Origin: Clostridia bacterium
GTDB taxonomy: Bacteria; Bacillota; Clostridia; Christensenellales; Aristaeellaceae
NCBI GenBank assembly: GCA_030535375.1
Contig: JAUNJB010000014.1
Coordinates: forward strand, 1-32,488
DNA: 32,488 bases
Direction of reading: 5' to 3'
This document shows positions 24,069 through 32,450 of this stretch, piece by piece. Positions within the stretch are counted from its first letter, which is position 1; every line of letters begins with the position of its first letter. The translations under genes were made by a program, and so were the position numbers. Under the pieces are notes generated by a model. That model was not told the DNA's origin and did no database searches. It saw only the letters and a program-made list of their open reading frames with translations.

Positions 24069-25316
24069 TTGGGGAGAGTCATTCTGCACTGCGATGCCAA
24101 CAGCTACTATGCCTCCGTCGAGTGTCTCTACACGCCGGAAATCCGGAATAAGCCCGTCGCCGTCGCCGGAAATGCCGAGGCACGCCACGGCATCATCCTG
24201 ACCAAAAATCCGCTGGCCAAGTCCTTTGGCGTGAAAACCGGCGAGGCCATCTGGCAGGCCAGGGAAAAATGCCCCGGCCTGGTCTGCGTGCCGCCGGATT
24301 TCCCGCTCTACGTCCGATTCAGCGGCAAGATGCGCCGAATCTACGAACAGTATTCCAACCGCGTGGAATCCTTCGGGCTGGATGAATCCTGGATCGACCT
24401 GAGCAATCCCGGGGTGACAATCGGGGATGGCGCGCGCGTCGCCGAGGAAATCCGCCGCCGTGTGCGCACGGAGCTGGGCATTACCGTCTCCGTCGGCGTG
24501 GCGGATAACAAGATCTTCGCCAAACTCGGCAGCGATATGAAAAAGCCCGATGCCGTCACCGTGCTGGAACCGGAATGCTACGAGGAACGCGTATGGGGCC
24601 TGCCTGTGGGCGATCTGCTCTACGTCGGCCCAAGCACGCGGCGCAAGCTTGCGCAGCTGGGCATCACAACCATCGGCCAGCTCGCCCGCTGTGACGCCGC
24701 CGTGCTGCAAAATAAGCTCGGCAAAAACGGCATAACGCTCAAGGCCTATGCCGGCGGGCAGGACCGTGCGCCGGTGATGCCGCTTGATCACCGCGCCTGC
24801 GTCAAATCCGTGGGCAACAGCACCACCCCTCCGCACGATCTGAACACGCTCGACGACGCGCGCTGCATCTACTATTTGCTGGCCGAGTCGGTCGCCGCGC
24901 GGCTGCGGGAGGGCGGCTTCCGCGCCCGCTGCGTGACGATCTCCGCGCGCTCGGCCGACCTGGTCACCAATTCGCGTCAAACGACGCTTGACCGCGCAAC
25001 CAACCTCACCGACGAGCTGGCCCAAACCGCCATCTCCCTGTTCGACGATCGCTTTGCGCGCGGCTTTCCCTATCGCAGCGTGGGCCTCAGCTGCTCCATG
25101 CTCTCGCCCGACGACGCACCCATCCAGCTCGACTTCATGGGGGACGAAACGCGGCGCATCCACATGGAGCAGCTGGAGCGCTCCATCGACGGCCTGCGCA
25201 GGCGCTACGGTCATCAGATCGTGCAGCGCGGCGTGGTGCTCTCCGACAGCGGGTACGCCGCAATCAACCCCGTGGAGGATCACACCATTCATCCCGTCCC
25301 GTTTTTCGCGGGATAA
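24069..25316 (+). CDS. Y-family DNA polymerase (DinB/YqjW-type)
   Basis: This is a 415-residue translesion polymerase. The palm opens HCDANSYYASVE with the metal-binding Asp9, then KNPLAKSFGVKTGE, and the catalytic pair Asp105-Glu106 in SFGLDESWIDLS. The thumb HhH region reads VGDLLYVGPSTRRKLAQLGI, and the little-finger domain follows to HPVPFF at the end. The ending and the small downstream partner suit the YqjW/UvrX-like branch of Gram-positive bacteria. The start is TTG 24069, with AGGTGA a few bases before it; no ATG fits. An SOS box and a consensus promoter precede it. Confidence 0.93.
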   Translation: MGRVILHCDANSYYASVECLYTPEIRNKPVAVAGNAEARHGIILTKNPLAKSFGVKTGEAIWQAREKCPGLVCVPPDFPLYVRFSGKMRRIYEQYSNRVESFGLDESWIDLSNPGVTIGDGARVAEEIRRRVRTELGITVSVGVADNKIFAKLGSDMKKPDAVTVLEPECYEERVWGLPVGDLLYVGPSTRRKLAQLGITTIGQLARCDAAVLQNKLGKNGITLKAYAGGQDRAPVMPLDHRACVKSVGNSTTPPHDLNTLDDARCIYYLLAESVAARLREGGFRARCVTISARSADLVTNSRQTTLDRATNLTDELAQTAISLFDDRFARGFPYRSVGLSCSMLSPDDAPIQLDFMGDETRRIHMEQLERSIDGLRRRYGHQIVQRGVVLSDSGYAAINPVEDHTIHPVPFFAG

Positions 25317-25334
25317 TCTCAAGGAGGTCTGTCC

Positions 25335-25598
25335 ATGTCCTGTCATCGGGAAAATCCGGCCAAAATCTACGTGATGGTGCGGGCGGATCACCTGCTGAAC
25401 GGCCGCGTCCGGCCGCTGATGTTCCGCACGGAGGACGGCCCCGTCTGCCGCATCGACCGCGTCACCGACGAGCGGGAGGCTCCTGCGCTCAAGGCCGGCG
25501 GCCAGGGCATCCGCTACACCTGTCTGGTCGAGGACAGGCAGATCATGCTCTTCCACGACGATCCCTACTGGTTTATCGAGGCCGACACCCGCGTTTGA
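25335..25598 (+). CDS. Small conserved partner of Y-family polymerase
   Basis: This 87-residue cytoplasmic protein starts 18 bases after the polymerase stop with a strong AAGGAGG site. It has the pattern I-D-R-V-T-D...L-K-A-G-G-Q-G-I-R-Y-T-C and ends with Y-W-F-I-E, which I associate with small proteins commonly encoded after DinB/UvrX-type polymerases in Clostridia. Their role is unknown; a polymerase-binding or regulatory function is only inferred from linkage and shared SOS control. Confidence 0.7.
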   Translation: MSCHRENPAKIYVMVRADHLLNGRVRPLMFRTEDGPVCRIDRVTDEREAPALKAGGQGIRYTCLVEDRQIMLFHDDPYWFIEADTRV

Positions 25599-25645
25599 TC
25601 CTCACACTCCCTTCTTTTGCGGAATACGATGTAGTGATCACGCTG

Positions 25646-25689
25646 AAAGGAGGGCGACGGAAAGAACCCTCTTTCCGTCCGGCTATATG
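25646..25689 (+). promoter_or_regulatory. Ribosome-binding site separated from the start codon by a hairpin
   Basis: AAAGGAGG (25646-25653) is 33 bases before ATG 25687, too far for normal initiation. Between them ACGGAAAG (25657-25664) pairs with CTTTCCGT (25671-25678). Folding removes 22 bases and gives an effective spacing of about 11. Confidence 0.5.
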
Positions 25690-26262
25690 GAAAATCGAAA
25701 TGATCCTTCCTCTTCTGTGCCCCAGAATGAGGCTGATGCCGCGCGCAGCCTCGCCGACACGCCGACAACGCTTCTGCCCAATCCCGGTGAAGGGGGCCCC
25801 ATAGCGCCCGGCATCACGATCACCGGCGGCGAATCCCTGAATCAGCCCACCATCGTCGTAACCGGCCCCGGAGGGAACGCCCCCTCTTCCCCCGGCACGA
25901 CAATCCCCGGCGGCAGCGGGCCCATCTCCGGCGGCATCCAGCTTCTGCCCGGCAGCACATTCCCCCTTGTGCCCAGCTATGCCGCCGTGCGCTTTCTCAA
26001 TGCTTCGCACGGATACCCGGCCTTCCGCATCTACGTGGACGGCACGCGCGTGGTGAGCATCCTCAATTCCGCCACGGCCTCCAATTACGTGCGCGTCACC
26101 TCCGGGCGGCACAGGATCACCGTCGCCGGTCAGGATGGCTACATCTACATCGAAAAGACCCTGCCCTTCTCCGCGGGCAGCACGTCCACCGTCGCCATCA
26201 TCAACCGCACCGGCGGGCTCGATATGACCGTCATTGCCGACAACTGCCCGTCAACCTGCTGA
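25687..26262 (+). CDS. DUF4397 domain protein
   Basis: This is a 191-residue protein with no evident signal peptide. Residues about 25-92 are low-complexity Pro/Gly/Ser/Thr sequence with PGG and SGG runs. Residues about 97-185 match DUF4397: AAVRFLNASHGYPAFRIYVDG, YVRVTSGRHRITV, and the later beta strands. DUF4397 is a beta-sandwich domain of surface or spore-linked proteins with no known activity. The unstructured N-terminal region could be a spacer. Start uncertain: ATG 25687 or 25699, with the strong ribosome-binding site lying beyond a hairpin. Confidence 0.75.
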   Translation: MENRNDPSSSVPQNEADAARSLADTPTTLLPNPGEGGPIAPGITITGGESLNQPTIVVTGPGGNAPSSPGTTIPGGSGPISGGIQLLPGSTFPLVPSYAAVRFLNASHGYPAFRIYVDGTRVVSILNSATASNYVRVTSGRHRITVAGQDGYIYIEKTLPFSAGSTSTVAIINRTGGLDMTVIADNCPSTC

Positions 26263-26351
26263 GGAAAGTCAGATCGGGCCCCATAATGGCCCGATACCGG
26301 AAAGCGCCGCTCGCGCTCCGAAGATTTGTAGTCGCACCCATATTACCGGCT

Positions 26352-26376
26352 GCCACCCTCATCGGGTGGCTTTTTT
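26352..26376 (+). terminator. Rho-independent terminator after the DUF4397 gene
   Basis: GCCACCC (26352-26358) pairs with GGGTGGC (26364-26370), followed by six T. It nearly duplicates the terminator at 19422-19446 and sits beside an IS200 remnant, so it may be part of that element's end. Confidence 0.85.
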
Positions 26377-26432
26377 CTCACTCATCGTTCCTTCCAGCCC
26401 TTTGTTTCCCTTTGCCTTCTCTTTCCGGTTCA

Positions 26433-26570
26433 CCCGTAAACACACGCATGCGCTTCGATGATTTCCACGCCATATCCATCACAGATTGTTCTTAATATTT
26501 TTCCAATCTCCGTACGATATTTCCCATAGATTATCTGCCCTCTGTACTTTGGCGTTAGCGTGATATGGAC
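26433..26570 (-). mobile_element. tnpA: IS200/IS605-type TnpA remnant
   Basis: On the minus strand a frame reads VHITLTPKYRGQIIYGKYR and then VEIIEAHACV. These match the early region of IS200 transposases (YHIVFTPKYRRQIIYG... GVEIIEAHACPDHIH). It stops just before the catalytic HUH histidines, and nothing of the rest follows. It is a dead fragment of about 45 codons. An open frame runs upstream to 26717 but looks unrelated. Confidence 0.7.
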
Positions 26571-26597
26571 ACTGCCACTTATATCGCTGCAGATTTC

Positions 26598-26626
26598 TTG
26601 CAAAAGACAGCATGCCACGCTATAAT
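26598..26626 (+). promoter_or_regulatory. Possible promoter of the split GT39 gene
   Basis: TTGCAA (26598-26603) and TATAAT (26621-26626) are 17 bases apart, about 190 bases before ATG 26815, just outside the transposase remnant. Confidence 0.45.
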
Positions 26627-26814
26627 CAATGTGGATAAAGAATCCTCCATCGCGTGTTCCCGTCCCTTCACAATATGAGGGAAACCTTAGAATTTGTCCG
26701 GCAACGAGCTGTTCCATGACGCGCAGGAGGAGCCTGCGCCCATCGACGCGATGGATAAACCAAAGTGGAAATCATGCCATTTACATCTGCGCTTTCGCTG
26801 TGAGGAGGGCAACT

Positions 26815-27291
26815 ATGAGAGCTAATAAACGAACGCACATGGTTAGCTTGATTGTCACTGCACTTTTCGTGTTCGTTTTGGGATGTGTATTGCTCGGAAC
26901 ATTTTCTCATCGAGAGCCTCCGCAGGCAGGTAACCTAATAGAAAACGGCGACTTCTCTGCCGTTACAAATGGCGTACCGGATGGGTGGACAACCGGCATG
27001 TGGATTACCAGTGCGGGAACGTCATATTTAGAGGCTATGACACTCGAGGATGGCACGACAAGTGTATTGATTGAAAATGCCGGACGCAACGATGCGCGCT
27101 TTGAACAGACTGTCCTTGTGCATGAGAACACAACCTACCGGTTGAGTGCGCGTGTGCGCGCTGAAGGATGCGAGAAGGATAGAATTGGTGCAAATCTGTC
27201 CTTTTTGAACATCTATGGTACAAGCGACTGCGTTTACGACACAGACGGTGAGTGGGCAACGCTGACATTATACGCCCGCACGGGCTTTTGA
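26815..27291 (+). pseudogene. N-terminal part of a split GT39 protein: membrane anchor plus carbohydrate-binding-like domain
   Basis: GAGGAGGG precedes ATG 26815. The 158-residue product has a membrane segment (about 10-30) and then NLIENGDFSAVTNGVPDGW, the usual opening of CBM4/9-like beta-sandwich domains, ending abruptly at LYARTGF followed by TGA. Such domains normally go on for about 30 residues more. The frame one base over continues straight into the mannosyltransferase at 27338. It therefore appears to be the front of one gene broken by a frameshift, perhaps with internal loss. A translated short anchored protein is the alternative. Confidence 0.65.
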
Positions 27292-27337
27292 TGCAGCAAG
27301 CAATGAAAAGGACGATCGATCCATACTGAATGCGCGG

Positions 27338-29230
27338 ATGAGACAGGAGCTGCTGCATCCCCAGGATTATAAGCTGCACATGGCAGCGCGTGACTGGATG
27401 ATCATATTTGTGATTACATCTGTTTATGCAGCAATCGGTTTTTGGAACCTCGGCGCAACAAATGCACCACAGAAGGGCTACACCTCTACTGCTCAAGGGG
27501 AAACAGTAGTGTTCGATCTTGGAGCAAATCAGGAGGATTTCCATATTTACTATAACGGCGGCATCTCCGGCACACAATTCTCGTTTGCGGTATCAGACGA
27601 TGGTTTCGTGTATGGCGATGAATATGATGCGCTCTTTAATCAAGGCGAGTGCTTTAAATGGCTGGCTTTACGCACGGCTGTTTACGACGCAAACGGAAAA
27701 GTAACAGACGCAACAGGCGGTATGATCCATTTCTCCGGGCGCTATGTGCGCATGACATTTGCGGGTGCAGGCGCAGCGATATGGGAAACCGGGTTCGTAG
27801 ATGGCGCCGGCAAAGTTTTGCCCATTATAAGTGCAACAGCAAGCGGCGGATATGAAGGACGGCAGAATGATCCCTCGGCACTTATCGATGAGCAGGATAC
27901 TGTGCCTGAAAAGCCCACCTACTACAACAGCATGTATTTTGATGAGGTCTACCATGCGCGCACAGGCTACGAGCACGCGCATGCGCTGCACGCCTATGAG
28001 AACACGCATCCGCCGCTGGGCAAGGTGTTCATGAGTTGGTGCATCTCACTCATGGGCATGACGCCGTTTGCGTGGCGTTTTCCGGGCGCGCTGGCAGGCG
28101 TTCTGATGCTGCCGGCGCTGTACCTGTTGGCCAGGCAGCTATTTGGCAGGACGCGCTGGGCGGCCCTAAGCACGCTGCTGATGGCCGCGGACTGCATGCA
28201 CTACACACAGACACGAATCGCAACGATTGACTCGTTCCCGGTGCTATTCATGATCGTGATGTTCTGGTTCATGTTGCGCTGGTCACAGATGAGCTTTTTC
28301 CATCAGTCCCTGGGCAGGACGTTTGTGCCGCTGGCGCTGTCGGGGGCGTTCATGGGGATGGCGATTGCCAGCAAGTGGATCGGCTGCTACGGCGCGGTCG
28401 GGCTGGCCGTGCTGTTCTTCGCGCGCATGTTCACGCTCTGGCGGCAGAGCGTCTATGCCAAGGCGCATCGCGGCGAGGACGCGGCGTTTGCGCGCGCGGC
28501 AGACGGCTTTGCCAAAAACGCCGTGCTGACGCTGGCCGCATGTGTGGTGTTCTTTGTGATTGTACCGGCGCTCATCTATGCGGCGAGTTTTATCCCATAC
28601 CTGCGTGCGTACGGTCCGGTCCGACTGAATATGACGACGGTGCAGCGGCTTTGGGACGCGCAGGTGACGATGTTCAGCTACCACAGCAATCTGGTGGCGA
28701 CGCACCCGTATTCCTCGGTGTGGTACGAGTGGCCGCTGATCATCAAGCCCATGTGGTACTATAAGGACAATTTCGCGGGCGTTGGTATGGCTTCGACCAT
28801 CCTGTCGTTTGGCAATCCGGCTGTTTGGTGGACGGGCTTTGTGGGCATCATGTTCGTGCTGTGCTACAGCATGTATCGCAACGCGCTGCCGTCGCTGCGC
28901 GCCGTCCATGCGCGGGAGGACGCATACGACCGGGCCATGCCGCTGATCGCGGTGGGCTTCCTGTCGGCGTATCTGCCATGGATGCTCATTTCACGCCTTA
29001 CTTTTATCTATCACTATTTCGCCAGCGTACCGTTTATCATTCTTGCAACAGCGCAGGTTATGCGCTACATCGAACGGTCTAAACCGCGTTTCGCGCATAT
29101 GATGATGGTGTTGCTCTGTATAGTGTCGATCCTGCTGTTTATCGGCTTTTATCCGCTGGCTTCCGGTGTTGAAGTGCCACGCACATGGTGTGATATGATG
29201 AATTGGTTTGATCATTGGATGCAATACTGA
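27338..29230 (+). CDS. GT39 protein O-mannosyltransferase-like integral membrane protein
   Basis: This is a 630-residue membrane protein with a first segment (about 23-42), a large extracytoplasmic domain (about 48-200), then about nine more membrane segments. YFDEVYHARTGY carries the Asp-Glu pair that is catalytic in PMT/GT39 enzymes, and NTHPPLGK follows as in that family. It would move a sugar, usually mannose, from a polyprenyl-phosphate carrier to protein or polymer outside the cell. ATG 27338 has no ribosome-binding site. The same frame stays open back to 27290, where a one-base shift would fuse it to the upstream fragment, so the real start is probably 26815 in an intact allele. Confidence 0.8.
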   Translation: MRQELLHPQDYKLHMAARDWMIIFVITSVYAAIGFWNLGATNAPQKGYTSTAQGETVVFDLGANQEDFHIYYNGGISGTQFSFAVSDDGFVYGDEYDALFNQGECFKWLALRTAVYDANGKVTDATGGMIHFSGRYVRMTFAGAGAAIWETGFVDGAGKVLPIISATASGGYEGRQNDPSALIDEQDTVPEKPTYYNSMYFDEVYHARTGYEHAHALHAYENTHPPLGKVFMSWCISLMGMTPFAWRFPGALAGVLMLPALYLLARQLFGRTRWAALSTLLMAADCMHYTQTRIATIDSFPVLFMIVMFWFMLRWSQMSFFHQSLGRTFVPLALSGAFMGMAIASKWIGCYGAVGLAVLFFARMFTLWRQSVYAKAHRGEDAAFARAADGFAKNAVLTLAACVVFFVIVPALIYAASFIPYLRAYGPVRLNMTTVQRLWDAQVTMFSYHSNLVATHPYSSVWYEWPLIIKPMWYYKDNFAGVGMASTILSFGNPAVWWTGFVGIMFVLCYSMYRNALPSLRAVHAREDAYDRAMPLIAVGFLSAYLPWMLISRLTFIYHYFASVPFIILATAQVMRYIERSKPRFAHMMMVLLCIVSILLFIGFYPLASGVEVPRTWCDMMNWFDHWMQY

Positions 29231-29270
29231 TCCTTTTGCCGGATACCCTCCCGGCGGCACTACTGCCAAA

Positions 29271-29315
29271 AAACGGCGGTCTTTCCCTCCGTCCATCAGG
29301 GAAAGACCGCCGTTT
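29271..29315. terminator. Bidirectional terminator with 18-bp stem
   Basis: AAACGGCGGTCTTTCCCT (29271-29288) pairs perfectly with 29298-29315 around a 9-base loop. A-rich and T-rich flanks occur on both sides. It ends both the GT39 gene and the convergent minus-strand DUF2974 gene. Confidence 0.9.
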
Positions 29316-29319
29316 GATT

Positions 29320-30492
29320 TCACTTCTTTTCGTCCTCCGCCCCGCCGAGCGCGCGCTGTGCCTCCCTGCGGATGACACGCTGGCGCAGGCCGTCCGCCGT
29401 GCGGTCGAGGAAGTCGGGCACCGCGCCGGCTGCGGACGTCCCCAGCAGCCGGAAGAACTCCTCCACGGCCTCTCGCGTCTGGTCGTCCATCGCGCCCGCT
29501 GCCCGCAGCATGGCCAGCAGATTGCTCACCTCAAACAGATTGCTGACATGGCGTCCCTTCGCCACATCCAGCACGGCGTAGATGCCGTCAATGGCGCGTT
29601 TGCGCTTCTCCGGCGTCAGGCTAGCCATCCAGCGCTTGACCGTGTCGTCCGCAAAATAGCTGTCGCTGGTGCGCTCCTCCACCGTGACGAAGTGCCCGCC
29701 CATCACCTGCCAGGTGTAGGCGTTGTGCTGAAAGATGCTCACGCTGTCGCTCTTCACGATGGTAAACGGCCCATCGTGCCAGAACATGATGCCCACCATG
29801 GAGGACTGCGGCACAAACGTGCGCACCATCGCGCCCGCACGCGCAAATTCCGGCGAGGCGATCACCTTCTCATTGAAGCCCGGGCCGTCGAAATTATAGA
29901 CAATCTGTACGCGTCCGCGCGTCGCGTCGTCGGAAAAAGTCGCGGCATACACCGCCAGATTGCCCCCTTTGGAATGACCGCAGAGCATGACGGGCAGGCC
30001 GAGCGCGGCGACAACCCGCTGCGCGTAGTCGACCGCATCGCTTTGCGCCGGCACGGCCTCCTCAAAGCTCATGTTGAAGTCTTCCTTCCAGCCGACGACC
30101 GTGCCGTCCGTTCCCCTGTAAGCGATGACCGCCGTATCCCCCGCAAGAAATGTCACCGCCGAGAATTGCTCCTCGCGGCTGCGGTCATAGCGGTTGACAT
30201 AGCCCACAAGGCGCATGCCGCCAAAGCGCGCGCTCGCGGCCACCGCAGGCAGAAGCATCCGGTCGTCCCGCACGCTGTAGGCCAGGTCGATGCCGTCCTG
30301 TTCGTTGGCGAGCAGCAGCGCCATGGCCGCCTGCGCCAGAGGAATTCCCCCGCCCTCCGGCGCGTCTCCCACGATCCCGTCAAACGGCATGTAGGACAGA
30401 TAGCTGAGGATCAGCGCATCCACCTCGCAAAGGGGCACCTGCTCCACCGGGATATCGCCCCGCCAGCGCACATAGTCGATGATATTCGCCAT
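29320..30492 (-). CDS. DUF2974 (Mbeg1-like) lipase-fold hydrolase
   Basis: This is a 390-residue cytoplasmic protein. It begins MANIIDYVRWRGDIP, the common start of DUF2974 proteins, then DALILSYLSY. VIAYRGTD lies near residue 128, and the nucleophile elbow LCGHSKGGNLAVY with Ser174 follows. VYNFDGPGF and a long helical tail come after. These proteins have a lipase-like alpha/beta fold; no substrate is established. ATG 30492 follows GGAAGGAG; the extra 42 codons of the longer frame are not supported. An exact consensus promoter lies upstream. Confidence 0.88.
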   Translation of the reverse strand: MANIIDYVRWRGDIPVEQVPLCEVDALILSYLSYMPFDGIVGDAPEGGGIPLAQAAMALLLANEQDGIDLAYSVRDDRMLLPAVAASARFGGMRLVGYVNRYDRSREEQFSAVTFLAGDTAVIAYRGTDGTVVGWKEDFNMSFEEAVPAQSDAVDYAQRVVAALGLPVMLCGHSKGGNLAVYAATFSDDATRGRVQIVYNFDGPGFNEKVIASPEFARAGAMVRTFVPQSSMVGIMFWHDGPFTIVKSDSVSIFQHNAYTWQVMGGHFVTVEERTSDSYFADDTVKRWMASLTPEKRKRAIDGIYAVLDVAKGRHVSNLFEVSNLLAMLRAAGAMDDQTREAVEEFFRLLGTSAAGAVPDFLDRTADGLRQRVIRREAQRALGGAEDEKK

Positions 30493-30537
30493 ACGCTCTC
30501 CTTCCTCTGCCGCGCGCAGCCGCTCTTGCCTGGCCCT

Positions 30538-30566
30538 ATTATATCTACGACCTGCATATATGTCAA
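30538..30566 (-). promoter_or_regulatory. Promoter of the DUF2974 gene
   Basis: On the minus strand TTGACA (30561-30566) and TATAAT (30538-30543) are 17 bases apart, about 45 bases before ATG 30492. It is an exact match to the vegetative consensus. Confidence 0.8.
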
Positions 30567-30687
30567 CTTTACCATCTGTCAACCCGAAAGGCGCCTCAAA
30601 TTCCCCTCTTTCCCGCAAAACCGAACATTTTCTCTCTTATTACGGGGCCCGCCCTTTAAAAAAAATCAATTTTTTGCGTCCATGGAA

Positions 30688-30716
30688 TTGACAGCTTGCG
30701 CCGGCTGCCGTATACT
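30688..30716 (+). promoter_or_regulatory. Promoter of the esterase pair
   Basis: TTGACA (30688-30693) and TATACT (30711-30716) are 17 bases apart, about 85 bases before ATG 30801. The sequence between the two divergent promoters is AT-rich and holds no gene. Confidence 0.75.
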
Positions 30717-30800
30717 TATTTGCATACCCGCATCCTGCCGCCGGGCCGTTTTTATTGCGCCGCGGCAGGCGCGCGGGATCACGATCCAGGAGGCATCCCC

Positions 30801-31556
30801 ATGCTTCACAAGTGGGAAATCACCATCCCCTGTCTCTCCCCGGAGCTCAGGCGCCGCGCCTATCTCTATCTTCCTCGTGCCTATGAGGAGCATCCCGACG
30901 CCCGCTTTCCCGTGCTGTATATGTTTGACGGCCACAACGTATTCCTCGACGCCGACGCGGCCTACGGCACCTCCTGGGGCATGTACGACTATATGAACGA
31001 AAGCGGCGCGCCGCTGATCATTGCCGCGGTGGAGTGCAACAGCGTGGGCAATGGCCGCCTGCGCGAGTATTCCCCCTTTTCGCATGAAACGGCCTCGCTG
31101 GGCCGGATCGATGCCTGCGGCCGCACGCTGATGAATTGGCTCGTGCACGATTTCAAGCCCATGCTCGACGCCAATCTGCGCACGCTGCCCGGCCGGGAGC
31201 ATACGCTCATCGCGGGCTCCTCGATGGGCGGGCTGATGGCCCTGTATGCCGCCACCTCCTATAACCGGCATTTTCAGCGCGCCGCGTGCCTCTCTCCCAG
31301 TCTCTGGGTCGCGCCGCATAAGGTGCGCCGCATGATCAAGCACGCGGACATAGCCCCCGACACCTGCATCTACATGGATTACGGCAGCCAGGAAATGGGC
31401 AATCACGAGGAGAGCCGAGAGGCGCTGTTTTCCACCTGTCAGGCGCTTCTGCACCGCGGCGTCGATCTGACGTTCCGCATCGTGCCGGGCGGCACGCACT
31501 CGGAGGCATCCTGGCGCAATCAGGTGCCCATATTCATGAAATGCCTCGGATTCTAA
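30801..31556 (+). CDS. Esterase-D-like alpha/beta hydrolase
   Basis: This is a 251-residue cytoplasmic hydrolase of the esterase D/IroE-like family. YLPRAYEEHPDARFPVLYMFDGHN is the family's opening (here split as PRAYEEHPDARFPVLYM and FDGHN). GSSMGG places Ser141 as nucleophile, and GGTHSEASWR places His233 as the triad His. Family members hydrolyse acyl or siderophore esters; no substrate can be named. AGGAGG lies 7 bases before ATG 30801. The next gene encodes a second, differently branched esterase and follows within 80 bases. Confidence 0.88.
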   Translation: MLHKWEITIPCLSPELRRRAYLYLPRAYEEHPDARFPVLYMFDGHNVFLDADAAYGTSWGMYDYMNESGAPLIIAAVECNSVGNGRLREYSPFSHETASLGRIDACGRTLMNWLVHDFKPMLDANLRTLPGREHTLIAGSSMGGLMALYAATSYNRHFQRAACLSPSLWVAPHKVRRMIKHADIAPDTCIYMDYGSQEMGNHEESREALFSTCQALLHRGVDLTFRIVPGGTHSEASWRNQVPIFMKCLGF

Positions 31557-31634
31557 GCCGCATCCACCGGGAATACGCAGGGAACATCCCTCCTCATTTT
31601 TCCGATCAATGAACTTACAAAAGGAGATTCGCCC

Positions 31635-32393
31635 ATGGAAGTACGCTATTTCAAACACTATTCCAATTGCCTTGGCCGGGATATGGAGTTCAAGGTCTAC
31701 GGCCATCGCGGCAAGCCCGTGCTGTTCATCCCGTGCCAGGCGGGCCGCTTTTTCGACTTTGAGAACTTCCACATGGACGATGTCTTCCGTCCGTGGATCG
31801 ACGCGGGGAAGATCATGGTGTTCTCCATCGACACCATCGACGGGGAGACCTGGGCCGATAAGGGCGGCGATTCCCGCCGTCGCATCGAGCGTCACGAGCA
31901 GTGGTTTCACTACGTCGTCGACGAGATGGTGCCGGAGATTCACCATCTGGCAGGCGAGCGCAACTGGCATCAGGAGATGATCGCCACGTTCGGCTGCTCC
32001 ATGGGCGCGATGCACGCGGCCAATCTCTTCTTCCGCCGTCCGGATCTGTTCGACGGCGTGCTGGCGCTTTCCGGCGTGTACGATTCCCGCGACAGCTTTG
32101 GCGACTATATGGACGACCTCGTCTATGCCAACTCCCCGTGCGACTACATCGCGGGCCTGCCGGGCGATCATCCGTATATCCGGATGTACAATGAGCGCAA
32201 AATCATCATCTGCGTCGGCCAGGGCGCGTGGGAGGATGTGCTCAAGGTCAGCACCGGCTGGCTCGGGCGCGTGCTTTACGAAAAGGGCATCAACGCCTCC
32301 GTCAATTTCTGGGGGCTCGATGTCAACCACGATTGGGACTGGTGGTACAAGCAGACGGCCTATTACCTGCCCTTCCTGATGGGCGAAAAATGA
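31635..32393 (+). CDS. Alpha/beta-hydrolase esterase, second of a pair
   Basis: This is a 252-residue cytoplasmic protein. It opens MEVRYFKHYSNCLGRDMEF and carries the nucleophile elbow GCSMGAMHAAN with Ser122. His232 lies in DVNHDWDWWYKQ, the standard position of the triad His. It belongs to the same broad esterase fold as the preceding gene but is not a close copy. AAAGGAG lies 7 bases before ATG 31635. Gene order suggests one transcript 30801 onwards, continuing into the partial gene at 32451. Confidence 0.88.
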   Translation: MEVRYFKHYSNCLGRDMEFKVYGHRGKPVLFIPCQAGRFFDFENFHMDDVFRPWIDAGKIMVFSIDTIDGETWADKGGDSRRRIERHEQWFHYVVDEMVPEIHHLAGERNWHQEMIATFGCSMGAMHAANLFFRRPDLFDGVLALSGVYDSRDSFGDYMDDLVYANSPCDYIAGLPGDHPYIRMYNERKIIICVGQGAWEDVLKVSTGWLGRVLYEKGINASVNFWGLDVNHDWDWWYKQTAYYLPFLMGEK

Positions 32394-32450
32394 GAGGGCC
32401 GTCCGCCGCATATCCCATTTGAAACGCATAAGCAAAGGAGTGCATCGCAT

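Noticed and set aside
23790-25556. 588-codon minus-strand frame opposite the polymerase
   Set aside because: It is a shadow of the Y-family polymerase, with no recognisable domain.
29215-30996. 593-codon plus-strand frame opposite DUF2974
   Set aside because: It runs through a terminator and a promoter region and has the composition of an antisense frame.
30666-32450. 594-codon minus-strand frame opposite the two esterases
   Set aside because: It is antisense to two genes with clear catalytic motifs, and it crosses their intergenic gap.
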